From positions 1,410,243-1,474,242 of the forward strand of contig QRDG01000621.1 of NCBI GenBank assembly GCA_012064385.1: a stretch of 64,000 bases of DNA, in the 5' to 3' direction. The position numbers were made by a program, and so were the translations under genes. Position 1 is the stretch's first letter, and each line of letters opens with the position of its first letter. The notes under the pieces were generated by a model. The model was not told the DNA's origin. It did no database searches and was given only the letters and a program-made list of their open reading frames with translations. Origin of the DNA: Puccinellia tenuiflora. Lineage: Eukaryota > Streptophyta > Magnoliopsida > Poales > Poaceae. Below are positions 10,911 through 20,870 of this stretch, piece by piece.

Positions 10911-11150
10911 CAACATGATCCTTTTTAGCAAGGTCGTACGTGATGGAACACGGAGTAACATACAAATCTCGGAGGAAAAGTTCACCACTCGATACACAAG
11001 TACACAAGTTACACAACGGACGGTGTGAGATGCAGAAAGAACCAACCCAGTTGGAGAAAAAGTGGAAGACCAATTTACGCTGGTCTATCGTCTACCTTCG
11101 ATCCCGTCGTTCCGGTCCCACGCGGCAGACGCTCCCAACGGGACGACTAG

Positions 11151-12486
11151 ATGGAAGCCGACGCCACCTCCTTCCCCAATCCGGCGCCGGAGCAAGCCCC
11201 AAAAGAGGATCCCTCAGCGGTGCGCTCCTCCTCCTCTGAGGCCTCCCCCGCGGCTACGGCGGCGCCTCCTGAGGCGAGGAAGGTGGCGGCGGCGATGAAG
11301 GCAGTGGAGCGAGACGCCGCAGCCATCGCCGAGAGCTACGCCTCCCTATTCGCATCCCTCCGCATCGCACTCTCCAACGTACGCCTACTACTCACAACCG
11401 CGAGTTTTGCAAGTTTCCTTTGCTTCTATTGTAGTAGTTGTTGCAGTTCACCGAGCGCCTAATTCAGCTGTTTTGACACGCGAGAAGGTTACCTCGACGT
11501 CAGCGGAGAATATAGAGTGTTTGGGCGAGGTCGTCGGCCGTCTCCAAGAATCTGGTGAGGATGTTGAGAAGTCTACCAAGCTCTCTGCAGTATGTGTTGT
11601 CTGCATCTGAATATCTGAATCTGAAAATTCTTTGCGTTCAAAGGTCGCTCCCTTTGGTATAATTATCTATTTTGGAGTATAACAGTTCCTTAGTTTTATT
11701 TTAATATTGAAAAGTGTTGGTTCCTCGTTGTAGTGCATACATGCACCAGATTAGTTGACCATACTGCGAGTTTTATCTTTTACTCTATTTTTGCAGCACT
11801 CGAAGCGTCTTCCAAAGGAAACAAGTACATCCATTCGTGCCTGAGGTGATCACTATGAACTGATTTTGTCTGTCCTCCTCTATGACGTGCTATGTGCCGT
11901 AGTGCAGTGTGAATGTTTATGGCCTGCATTGTACTGGTTTCGTAAATCGTAACTAACTTTAGAGATATTCGTTTTCCCCTTACGAGTTCGGGATAAATCA
12001 TATACATATACTACCAATATTGGCTCGAAAGCCAGTTTGCTTTGGGGAATTCCTTTTATCACTGCAATTGTTACAGTTCCTGAGTGAAGAAAAGGCTTTA
12101 GCTATCAGAACTTTGTAGGCAACAGATGTACTTCTTTCTTAAATCGTGTGTAGCTTTTATGCATTTGTATTGCTCTTGCAGCTGTCTTCTGGTGACATAA
12201 TATGATATGTGTGTGTTGCAGGTTAAATGAGGAAATGCGGGGCTTGGAAAGCCTAAGTATCCAGCTGTATCCTTTTGTCAGTTGCTGATAACATGTAATT
12301 CTGCCGCTTTGTTGTCCAACTGGTGAAATATCATTTTAATATGATTGAGTTAGTTAGTTTCGTAACATTTTTTGCTTTGCTGCTTTTTGTAATTATGTTA
12401 AACCTTAATTGTTGGAAAGGAAGATTATGCGGAAGAACATTGATTCACTAGACTTGGCTGTTGATCGTCTAATCCACCTCCCCTAG
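11151..12486 (+). CDS. Small helical protein resembling BORC subunit 6 (BORCS6), five exons
   Basis: Exons by my reading: 11151-11378, 11488-11554, 11797-11845, 12222-12266, 12420-12486; all introns are GT-AG, the phases agree and the total (456 nt) gives 151 residues plus stop. Residues 1-45 are Ala/Ser/Pro-rich and probably disordered; the rest is predicted helical, including KYIHSCLRLNEEMRGLESL and a C-terminal KNIDSLDLAVDRLIHLP. This arrangement of helices (threonine/serine start, x-LNE-MR-x-L-x-L-x-x-Q-L, then a heptad NIDxLDxAVDxL) resembles the C-terminal domain of BORC subunit 6/lyspersin, a part of the lysosome-positioning BORC complex, and its uncharacterised plant relatives. The acceptors of exons 2 and 5 have weak pyrimidine tracts. 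A competing donor at 11588 breaks the frame. The exon 5 stop is followed by a possible GTAACT donor at 12516, so a 3' UTR intron may exist. The structure is intact; the function is inferred from similarity I recall and is unverified. Confidence 0.7.
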
Positions 12487-12825
12487 TCAGTGGATAGTAT
12501 TGGTACCTTCTACAAGGTAACTACCAGTTACGCGCTTTCTTGGGCATATTTGCTTTTAGTTTTTTGTCTAACATTTAGAGTTGTCTGGAAGTTCTCGAGT
12601 GCATTTTCCAAAAAATAATCAGCCAAACAAATTGGAGAAAAATGACAAACAACCATTTTTCGGCTACTAGTTAGTTTTCTTCTAGAATTTCTGCAATTTA
12701 GTATTTAGAATGCATGGGGGCTCCACACATATGCTTCTGATGATAGGCTTTGTTGACACTATTTAACTTATTTAACAAATGTTTTTTTTATCTTTCACTC
12801 ATTGACTTGACACACACCTTTTTTA
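12487..12825 (+). other. 3' UTR / downstream region of the five-exon gene
   Basis: AT-rich, non-coding. Contains acaaggtaactacc (about 12512-12525), which could be a splice donor of a spliced 3' UTR. The stretch ends at the TTA target duplication of the Harbinger element. Confidence 0.4.
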
Positions 12826-12917
12826 GAGCATCTCTAGCAGATCCCGAATAAACTCGTACCGGATATCACGTTTCCGGTTGAACCGAAAACCTGTTTCCGG
12901 TAGCGCGCGGCGCGGGG

Positions 12918-12970
12918 CAGAACAGATGCGGTAAACTCATACCGAAAACGAGTTTACCGCATCTGTTCTG
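12918..12970. repeat. Perfect 21-bp hairpin in Harbinger subterminal region
   Basis: Arm 12918-12938 (begins cagaacagatgcgg) is the exact reverse complement of 12950-12970, with an 11-base loop. It is 92 bp inside the left terminal repeat and outside the transposase ORF. It is followed by accggtaccggtaccgg, itself palindromic. Confidence 0.9.
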
Positions 12971-13211
12971 CGCACCCTACCGGTACCGGTACCGGAAATT
13001 GATTTCTAATCAAATTCTTGATTTTGGAATAATACATCAACACAAATTCAACATAATAAAAGTTTTATAACATCATACAATATAAATTGAATATAATTAT
13101 TCATTACAACAAATGTTTCAAATCCGGAAAATTAAAACAATAACGAATGGTCCGAATGAAAATAATGGTTTAAATTACAACAATATCAAATGAATAATAG
13201 ATGGGAATCTA

Positions 13212-14475
13212 CTACTTCTTCCCATACAACTGCCAATGATGCTCGACTAGATCCTTATGAAGCTGAGTGTGTGTGTCCTTGTCTTCAATCTGCCGATAGG
13301 TCTCAAGAAAGGCTTGGATCTGGTTAGGGTTCCTTTGAGGCTTCACTCGGCAACCAAAGTTGTCATAGAAAAATTCTAAATCTAAATCCCTCTCATCTTC
13401 AATGATCATATTGTGTAAAATTACACAAGCCGTCATGATATCGGAGAGGGATTTCTTATCCCAAAATCTAGCAGGACCTCGAACATTTGCAAACCGAGCT
13501 TGCAACACACCAAATGCTCTCTCAATATCTTTTTGGCATGCTTCTTGAGCTTTAGCAAAAACAATTTCTGCCTTATCTTTTGGTTTTGAGATGGTTTTCA
13601 CAAATGTTGACCAAGACGGATAGATACCGTCGGCAAGATAATAGCCCATGGTGTAGTCATGCCCATTAACAGTATAGTTGCAAGCCGGGGCATCTCCACT
13701 AGCAAGCCTAGCAAATAGATGTGATCTTTACAACACATTGATGTCATTGAGAGAACCCGGCAAACCAAAAAAGCAATGCCAAATCCACAAATCCTCCGAA
13801 GCAACGGCTTCGAGTACGATAGTAGGATCACGATGATGACCGGTGAATTGTCCGTGCCAAGCCACCGGGCAATTCTTCCACCTCCAATGCATGCAGTCCA
13901 CACTACCAAGCATGCCCGGCCATCCTCTTGCTTCATTTGCCGCCATCAACCTCTTCGTGTCCTCTTCATTAGGACTCCGAAGATATTCGGCTCCAAAAGC
14001 CCGAATGATTGTTTTGGCGAACAATCGCACGCTTTTGATCGTGGTATCTTTGCCAATGCGAAGATACTTGTCGGTGTAATCAGCCGGAACACCGTATGCT
14101 ATCACTCTCATGGCCGCCGATATTTTTTGGTATGAACTAAAACCAAGCAAACCGGCGGCATTTCTCCATTGAATGCTCGCAAGCTTCAACAATGCGAACA
14201 AATAATTCTCTACGCATGCGATAGCGCCTACGGAAGAGGTGAGCCGGATAGGTCGGTACCTCGGCGAAGTAGTCCTTCATGAGCAATGCACTCCCGAGAG
14301 CTCGGTTCCGAGGAATGCAAAGACGCCCGACCTTCGAGCCTTGCCTCTTCCTCTTGCCACCGGTCTCAAATTGCTCGACGAGGTGCACCATGATAACATG
14401 CTCAATATCATCGTCGAAGAGGATCTCCTCAACCTCGGAATCATCCGAATCGGAGGAGGACGAACTCCAATCCAT
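13212..14475 (-). pseudogene. Harbinger (HARBI1-like) DDE transposase, one frameshift and one nonsense codon
   Basis: The N-terminal frame (14475-14137) begins MDWSSSSSDSDDSEVEE, acidic as in plant PIF transposases, and contains a helical FRRRYRMRRELFVRIVEACE. A frame change near 14.17 kb leads into 14201-13728 with RNAAGLLGFSSYQKISAAMR and the first catalytic aspartate in GMLGSVDCMHWRWKNCP. A TAA at 13725-13727 (probably a mutated CAA) interrupts; the same frame continues to 13212 with the second aspartate in YYLADGIYPSW and the catalytic glutamate in DIERAFGVLQARF. So the whole DDE_Tnp_4-type domain and all three catalytic residues are still recognisable and only two lesions are seen. Confidence 0.88.
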
Positions 14476-14542
14476 CTACGCCGGCCTCAAATCGCCTTCG
14501 CCCCGCTCCCGAGCTCGGACCAGCCACACACCGGTGTCCGCC

Positions 14543-15312
14543 TAGGTTGCCCGGATACGGCGATACGGATACGGATACGGATACCGCGATACGGTGATAC
14601 GGCAATTTTCCCAAAACATGGATACGGGGATACGTTTATATATATATTATAAAATAAATAATATATATAAATTAGTGGTTTTTTTACGAGAATAGAACTA
14701 TATAAATTAGTGGTCAATTCGTCGGTGGCGGCACAAGCGCTAGTCCTACCGGTGCTACTGCTTGCCATTGCTACTACAAGAAGATGAAGTAACAATTAAC
14801 AGGACATTTGCTAGTCAATCCAGCCCTAGTGTACTAGGTTATATAATCTACATGAGAGAATAGAACGGGAAGTGACCTAGTGACCTGCACAAGGACGGAC
14901 GGCGGAGGGGATGCTCGCCGGCTGGCAGCCTCGAACGTTTTCTGATTTTCTCCGGTCCGGCGGCGCAGCAGCAGGAGGTTGCCGGCGATCTGCTGCCGAG
15001 TGGCGGCGGCGGCGGAGGTAGAGGGTTCGTGACTCAGGGAGGCGAGAAGACGGAAGAAAGAGGGCCTGTTTATGATATAGATCGAGGGATTAGGTATTTT
15101 GTTTTCTGTTTACCGAGAGTTTAGGGCAAGTCCGTATCCCCCAAAGTATCCTGGATGTATCCCCGACGTATCCGAATTATTTTAATTATTTTTAAATGGA
15201 AAAATTGTCCGATACGTATCCTGGCCGTATCCTCGCGTGTCCGGCCGTATCCCCGTATCCGGACGTATCCAACCCCTGATACGTGAGATTTCTGCCGTAT
15301 CCGCGCAACCTA
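14543..15312. mobile_element. Candidate foldback/Mutator-like element nested in Harbinger
   Basis: The left end taggttgcccggatacgg and right end (reverse complement taggttgcgcggatacgg) are inverted repeats with one mismatch over 18 bp. Both ends are packed with ggatacgg/gatacgg tandem copies (14553-14635; reversed at 15125-15305). The 7-mer tgtccgc lies just outside each end (14535-14541 and 15315-15321), possibly part of a 9-bp target duplication with slippage. The 770-bp interior has no ORF with recognisable domains. Superfamily is uncertain. Confidence 0.6.
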
Positions 15313-15397
15313 ACTGTCCGCTGCTCAGATCCGCCCCCAGCAGCCACTCCCGGAGCGGGATTGAGCTCCGGGTGCCGGATCCATGGCCGCGGCGACG

Positions 15398-15580
15398 AGA
15401 TGCGGCGGCGGGGGATGCGGGTCACGGGGGCGGGCGGCGCGTCGCGGGGATGAGATGCGGCGGCAGGGGAGGCGGCTCACGGGGGCGGGCAGGCGGCGCG
15501 GCGCGGGGACGAGATGTGGCGGCGGGGGAGGCGCCTCCCGGGGGTGGGCGGCACGGCGCGGCGCGGGGCGAGATGCGTCG
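15398..15580. repeat. GC-rich tandem repeat, about 3 copies
   Basis: Units of roughly 58 bp, each with gagatgcggcggc, ggcggctcacggggg-like and ggcggcgcg motifs, repeat three times within the Harbinger right arm. ORFs running through it (15237-15733) are Gly/Arg low-complexity translations without support. Confidence 0.75.
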
Positions 15581-15841
15581 CTACTGGGGTGGAAAGTGAA
15601 GGCGCGGGCTGAAACTTCCGGGCGGGTGGGTTTCGCGCCAACAGTCCGGGGTGCGGGATATCTTGCCGCCGAAACGGAACAAGTAGGGCACGTGCGGGGG
15701 ATTATCCTGCTCTCCGGAAAAAAATTCTGGTAGGGGGGCTTATGCGGGGTCTGGTCTGTCCGAATTTTCGCCCCGGACCCGGAAAAAAGCAGTTATTTTC
15801 CGGGCCGGGGGCTTATTCGGGATCTGCTAGAGATGCTCTTA

Positions 15842-16929
15842 GGACAGAATGTTCCTTGAATATTTACTATGGTGTGCGTGCACTTACCGTTGCAAATTAA
15901 GTGCTGCAGGAACTTGTAATGAAATCTGTACAACAAGTAGCTGTCACATTTTCGGGAGGCAACCAACTACTGTCAATCTGAAGTGGTGTGTGCAAGAAAA
16001 GGAGTAGGTCTCCCCTTCCATGGCATGTTGAAATTCCCCAACTCTCAGACTTAATTACAGCAGTCTGTTTGGGAACATTGTTATGCATTTGTTGAGAAAT
16101 AACAATTTGCAACACTACCATCCTTTAGCTTCTTTTGATATATGTCTCAGATATTTGTAGAGTCGGTCATTCAACCTATGGCCACACAAGTTTGGTATTC
16201 TATGTAAGAGGAATAAGTGAAATAAATATTTTTTATTTTATAGCTACTAGCTTTTCGTTGTTTACTCACTCGTTGATTTGTTTCGATGTGCTCACTTGTG
16301 ATTGTATGAACTTACATACATTGTTCAGTTCTGAACCTTTTTATTTTAACCATTTTCATATTATTAAGTGAAACATGATAACCATTCTCATATTGTCAAG
16401 GCGAACATGATTTTATTAGTTTGTCTATGAGTATGAACAATTGAATGACTAGATATGATATGAAGTGAGGCTGGAGACAGTTTCTGATTCTTTTGGGCAC
16501 CTGCACATAGTGCAATCTATGCCAGTTGTGTTGAAGATTAATGTTTTACCATTTCAGATGTTCAGCTTTATAATGAAAATGTCCTTACGTTATATTGTAA
16601 CCTGGACTTGCAATTGTACTCTTTGGTCGAAGGGCACAAGGCCCCCATCGGCCCAGGTGGTTGTTGGTTTGCTCCAAACTACTCTAAAGGATTTGTTACA
16701 TCTTTTCTTTTTAAATGTTCATTTTTTTGGTACTGACCAGATCTTGAATGTGCATTCACAGAAGTCATAGTGAGAACTAGCTTCCATATCTTTTCAGCTA
16801 TCTTGAGAATAACCCTGATAGTGCAGTAACATTGTTCAGTTAAAAATATCAGATGTTTCTTAGTGCTTCTATATATAATCCAGTGCTCATATGCATGAAG
16901 GTAACAAGTCGTTCTATTACTGTTTAGAG
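15842..16929. other. Intergenic DNA between Harbinger and hAT MITE
   Basis: AT-rich sequence continuing the DNA that preceded 12823. No domain or terminal repeat seen. It lies between the convergent host genes. Confidence 0.5.
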
Positions 16930-17105
16930 CAGTGGCGGAGCCACAGCCTAGCTGTGTAGTCAGCTGACTACACAACATTTTGACAAAAAGGTTTATATAT
17001 AAGGCAAACAAACATGCAAAAAATATAAAAATCATATAAATACATATATTTGACATCACAACTTTGAATTGACATCACAGCTTTATATTCCTGGCTTCGC
17101 CACTG
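16930..17105. mobile_element. hAT-type MITE, 176 bp
   Basis: Ends cagtggcggagcca (16930) and tggcttcgccactg (to 17105) are inverted repeats with one mismatch, flanked by an exact 8-bp duplication gtttagag (16922-16929 and 17106-17113). Eight-base duplication and CAGTGGCG ends are typical of hAT elements. The interior is AT-rich and non-coding. Confidence 0.93.
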
Positions 17106-17113
17106 GTTTAGAG

Positions 17114-17748
17114 GACTTTATGTGTCTGGTAGTTTGTCACAAGATTTTACTCGATAATGACAAGAGTTAAGTTTGATATCAATTCTTTCTAGATTAGCTC
17201 TTTGCTATGGATGGTTGATTTCAGTTGTCCATTATGCTCTTCAGGTCCTAGGAGAGTGAAGCTGCTAATTCCAAATGAGTAAAGAATGATTTTTCAGTTA
17301 ATCGTTGTAGTCGTGCTGCAACATGCAAGGAGTTACATTTTTCAGATACAGTAAGGTTCTGATGCTCATCCTCATAATACAGAATGGTTTTATACTAACA
17401 TTAAAAAACGTATGGAGCAGAAGTCTTAAATTCATTTAACTTAACATAGAGGAATATTCACTTGCAGAGGATCTTAAAAGCCTAGATTTCAGGTTTGCGG
17501 TACTCGGTTGTAGAAAAATCTTGTTGATACAAACATCATATAAGCAACTCGTACTATACAGCTTAAATTTTGGATCTCCTAACTTTTAACACCAAAATTA
17601 TCAACTTGACTTATTTTATCCTCTCATGGTACAACAATTATATGTTATGATATTGTACCCAATGCTAGTGTACAACAATATACTGACAACAGAAAACAGA
17701 TACAAAGAAGTATATCACACAACATTGGTAGTTCATCTCCAAGGACCT
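17114..17748. other. Intergenic / 3' flank of MCTP gene
   Basis: Non-coding AT-rich sequence. The 3' UTR of the minus-strand MCTP gene should lie in the right part (about 17.6-17.75 kb); no unambiguous polyadenylation signal was picked. Confidence 0.4.
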
Positions 17749-20700
17749 TTACAGCAAAGAGTCCGTCTTTGCAGGTAGCCTCCTGAAAAAGTTTACCGGC
17801 GCTGCGGGAACCTTGTGACGGAACCGTGGGTGCCTCATCCAGAAGAACCCAAGGCAGAGTGCAATCACTTGGAATGGTGTGATATACAGTACAATTGCAG
17901 TGAACAGGCAAAATAATAGGAACATAGCTGTTGCTCTTGGGTCCCTCCAGCTCAGCAATGACTGCAATCTCTCACCCTGAGTTGCGATGTCCCCAACGAC
18001 TGTCTGTATCCTTCCGGCAACGTGTCGTAGCCTGTCATACCTCATCCTAATCAGGTCTGGGCTCTTTGAGGTAGGGAACGTGTCAAATTCCTCATCAAGT
18101 TCGTCTGGATGGGCAACATCAGCATAAGATATCCTTGTGTTCATATGTGGTGGGACACGTGGCCGGAACCGATAATTCCACAACCCAATCAAGAACATGT
18201 AGAGGAAGATCGTTGGAAGGATAAGGTCTGGATAAAAGACGAGCATGATGAAGAGCACATGAACCAAAACTGTGGTGACTGGGTTTTTCCACTGGCAGAC
18301 GTCGCCAAACCACTTCCCTGCAGCAATGAATCCTGAGAAGACTTGCATAAGACGAAAGAAGTTTGCTTTGCTTCGTCGCATGCTCCACAGGTGAGAGCGG
18401 GCGTCTGACATGAACTCAACAACTTCCCTGCGAACTGGTGGCTCCATGCGCCCAAGGCGCTGTGCAACAAGCTGCACAGCCTGGTGGCGTAGCATTTCCT
18501 GCTGGACTATTGACAGTGGCTGGGCGTAGTGCATCTTGGGCAAGAGAGGATGTGAGTATGTAAGGAACACATTGAGCAGGGATGTGACTGAGAACCTGAT
18601 AGCAAGGTGGAGTTCACCCATCTTTTTAACTCCTGATGGGTGGAGGACAAGCAGTGGATATGTGTGCGTGTACACCCGCCTAGTCTCAAGGGTTGAGATC
18701 CGGATTCGCACTTTCCCAATGGGCTTATCCATATGGCTGGGGGAGCTGTTGCTGTTGCTGTGACTGTGGCTTTGGCTGTGACTGTGGCTCTGGCTGTGGC
18801 TGTGATTGTTGTTGATGTCTCCTCCTATGTGGCAGTTGTCGAACAGACCAATGGTGAGTACTGTTCCATGGTCAAACACATCCCATGTATACTGCTCATT
18901 GAATCGGGGGTTCAAGTTGTCAACTATTGTGCGTGTCCGCACCCATTTATGGCCATACTTGGCAACACAATATGGATCGCATGACCCCCTGTCTTGCCTG
19001 GTCTTTGTTGGGTTTAGGCCATTTGCACTCAGAATGCCAACTTCAAGTACCCCTATTGGTGGTTTCCACAGCTGCTTCATTGTTGGCCGGAGATCACTAC
19101 AGTACTGGGTTGATTCATCAAGCACATGATAACCACCTTCGAGGCAAACACGAAGGCTTATCTTTGCATAGAATTTGTCTTCCTTTAGCTGGTTCACGTC
19201 AATTAGTCCTGGCCTTCTGAGATCGAACCACACTGGGCGTACTGGTGCCTTGTGATCAGCCCTCCGTTGAAGCCTTACAAGAGGTATGATAGCTTCACCA
19301 ATCACCTCATCTTTGTTCTGTGCAACACGATCTTCTATTTGTATGATCAAGTCATCCTCAAAAGGCTCTGCTGCGACAAACATCATCTCTTCATTCCACA
19401 TGAAGTTTTTTGTTGGTGATCGAACTTGCCTTGTCTTCAGCAATTGGTGACCCAGCCTCACCTTTACAAACACATCAGGTATGTGGTGGTGCTCCATTGT
19501 GAATATATCCTGTGCCTCAATTACATTGACCCTGACATACCACATTCTCGGTGTAGGGTAAACCTTCCCACGGATATAGTTGTGAAGATGGGAATCAATT
19601 GGAGTTGATCCTGCATGGATGGCACTTGGGAAGCATTCATCTGCTTGGGTTCCATACCAGACTGCAAGCATCAACTCCCCTCTATCCCTCATCCCATCCT
19701 TCCCCATAAGACGATACCACTCTGGCGCCAATGGGCTGTCAGGAGGGACCCTTATAGGTACCTCATTCAGGTCGAGCATCACCCGGCCGACATAGTCATC
19801 CCGAAGGATGTCCTTATCCTTGACAACAACTTCGAGTGTCGATGACTGCACTACTTCCTTAGGGAAAGCGAACACCTCATCCCACTCAGGCCTCTGGTTC
19901 TTCTCAAAGAACTTTGTTTTCATTTTGTAGTTTCCAAGGTGCACCTCAACATAAGGGTCAAGACTCCCTGTCAGGTCCATGTGGGGCAGGTCACGAGCCT
20001 TGACCACACGCACAAAGAGGATGTGCATCTTCTCAACAAGGTCATATGCCCCTGCCTTCTCACCAGGCATCACCCGGCCGTGAATAATACGCCCACCCCC
20101 AAGCGTTGGACTTGTCTCCTTCAGCTGAAAGTCTACAGGCTGCTGTGGACCTGCGGAATACATCCTTGCTACCTGAGGGGCTTCAGTTTTGTTCCCTGCG
20201 GCAGAGTAGCTTCTCTGTTGCTGCTCTCCATATGAACCTTGACCTTGAGCGTAGTATTGCTGTCCGGCAATTGGTGATGGACGCTGTTGTTCCCGTGGCA
20301 GGTGTTGGAACTGTCTCAGTTGATTTGTCCTGGTGTCTTGGAAAGGATTTGGAATAAGATTGGCAGCTGCCTGCTCTTGGGCGGTGGTGGGCGCGCTTGC
20401 AAAATCGAAATTCTGACCTGTAGCGGACACCCTTACCGATGGATCATCTGTAAGGAAAACTCTGAGGCCGAGCTCACCGCGTGCACGCGATAAGATCGTG
20501 CGCTTCTCCAGGGGGTAGTGCAGAGGTGCGGCATCAGATTGGCTGACAAAGGATGTACCAGAGATGCGGACCTTGCCTAGGCAAGTCTTGTTATTGCTGA
20601 CGTGATTTGTGTGGTACACATAGGCCTCAAGCTCTTTCTCCTGGAGGCGAGATGGATCTGATATGTTGAAGAAGAACTGCTCATTCCAGACAGGGTTGAT

Positions 20701-20838
20701 GTCCCCGTCTTTGGTGGCTGTGCGGAACTTCTGGTCATCAAATTCAACCTCTACAAAGGCATTAGCTGTGCCCTGCTCTTTAGGGAGGAGGTCATGAGCA
20801 CTGACAACCTCTACACCAAGCCTTAGATTGTTCATCAT
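17749..20838 (-). CDS. Multiple C2 domain and transmembrane region protein (MCTP/FTIP family)
   Basis: Intact 1029-residue protein with no intron in the coding region, as in plant MCTP genes. C2A about residues 4-127 (LRLGVEVVSAHDLLPK), a Gln-rich linker 145-235, C2B about 271-395 (LFVRVVKARDLPHMDLTGS, SLDPYVEV), C2C about 431-565, C2D about 595-748 (GVLEVGILSANGLNP, SCDPYCVAKYG), then the C-terminal PRT_C/MCTP region 870-1029 with hydrophobic segments near 854-890 and 970-998. The end LPAKTDSLL is the usual family ending. The family comprises ER-anchored proteins that bind anionic lipids by their C2 domains and tether ER to plasma membrane at plasmodesmata; members include FTIP1 (florigen export) and QUIRKY. 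Which paralogue this is cannot be decided; the N-terminus differs from QUIRKY. A His/Ser/Asn-rich insert lies at residues 677-702. Start chosen at the first Met of the conserved C2A. Confidence 0.96.
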   Translation of the reverse strand: MMNNLRLGVEVVSAHDLLPKEQGTANAFVEVEFDDQKFRTATKDGDINPVWNEQFFFNISDPSRLQEKELEAYVYHTNHVSNNKTCLGKVRISGTSFVSQSDAAPLHYPLEKRTILSRARGELGLRVFLTDDPSVRVSATGQNFDFASAPTTAQEQAAANLIPNPFQDTRTNQLRQFQHLPREQQRPSPIAGQQYYAQGQGSYGEQQQRSYSAAGNKTEAPQVARMYSAGPQQPVDFQLKETSPTLGGGRIIHGRVMPGEKAGAYDLVEKMHILFVRVVKARDLPHMDLTGSLDPYVEVHLGNYKMKTKFFEKNQRPEWDEVFAFPKEVVQSSTLEVVVKDKDILRDDYVGRVMLDLNEVPIRVPPDSPLAPEWYRLMGKDGMRDRGELMLAVWYGTQADECFPSAIHAGSTPIDSHLHNYIRGKVYPTPRMWYVRVNVIEAQDIFTMEHHHIPDVFVKVRLGHQLLKTRQVRSPTKNFMWNEEMMFVAAEPFEDDLIIQIEDRVAQNKDEVIGEAIIPLVRLQRRADHKAPVRPVWFDLRRPGLIDVNQLKEDKFYAKISLRVCLEGGYHVLDESTQYCSDLRPTMKQLWKPPIGVLEVGILSANGLNPTKTRQDRGSCDPYCVAKYGHKWVRTRTIVDNLNPRFNEQYTWDVFDHGTVLTIGLFDNCHIGGDINNNHSHSQSHSHSQSHSHSNSNSSPSHMDKPIGKVRIRISTLETRRVYTHTYPLLVLHPSGVKKMGELHLAIRFSVTSLLNVFLTYSHPLLPKMHYAQPLSIVQQEMLRHQAVQLVAQRLGRMEPPVRREVVEFMSDARSHLWSMRRSKANFFRLMQVFSGFIAAGKWFGDVCQWKNPVTTVLVHVLFIMLVFYPDLILPTIFLYMFLIGLWNYRFRPRVPPHMNTRISYADVAHPDELDEEFDTFPTSKSPDLIRMRYDRLRHVAGRIQTVVGDIATQGERLQSLLSWRDPRATAMFLLFCLFTAIVLYITPFQVIALCLGFFWMRHPRFRHKVPAAPVNFFRRLPAKTDSLL
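18735..18811 (-). repeat. His-Ser-Gln-Asn codon repeat in MCTP C2D domain
   Basis: On the coding strand CAC-AGC/CAC-AGT/CAG units encode residues about 677-702, with the core HSHSQSHSHSQSHSHS. On the plus strand it appears as gctgtggctgtgactgtgg repeats. It lies in the loop between the acidic FDNCHIGG strand end and DKPIGKVRIR, that is, a top-loop position of the fourth C2 domain. Confidence 0.85.
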
Positions 20839-20870
20839 GGCGCGCCACCACTGAACAGATCCCCCTTACT

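Larger units (their letters stand above)
12826..15838 (-). mobile_element. Complete PIF/Harbinger transposon
   Basis: Terminal inverted repeats begin gagcatctctagcagatccc at 12826 and mirror exactly at the right end (to 15838), identical for about 26 bp. Both ends are flanked by TTA (12823-12825 and 15839-15841), the target of PIF/Harbinger elements. The element is 3.0 kb and carries a minus-strand DDE transposase (13212-14475). No Myb-like second ORF was found. A foldback element (14543-15312) is inserted between the transposase start and the right end, and a GC-rich tandem repeat fills 15.4-15.58 kb. Confidence 0.93.

Noticed and set aside
15237..15733. Gly/Arg-rich plus-strand ORFs
   Set aside because: Translations of a GC-rich tandem repeat inside the Harbinger element.
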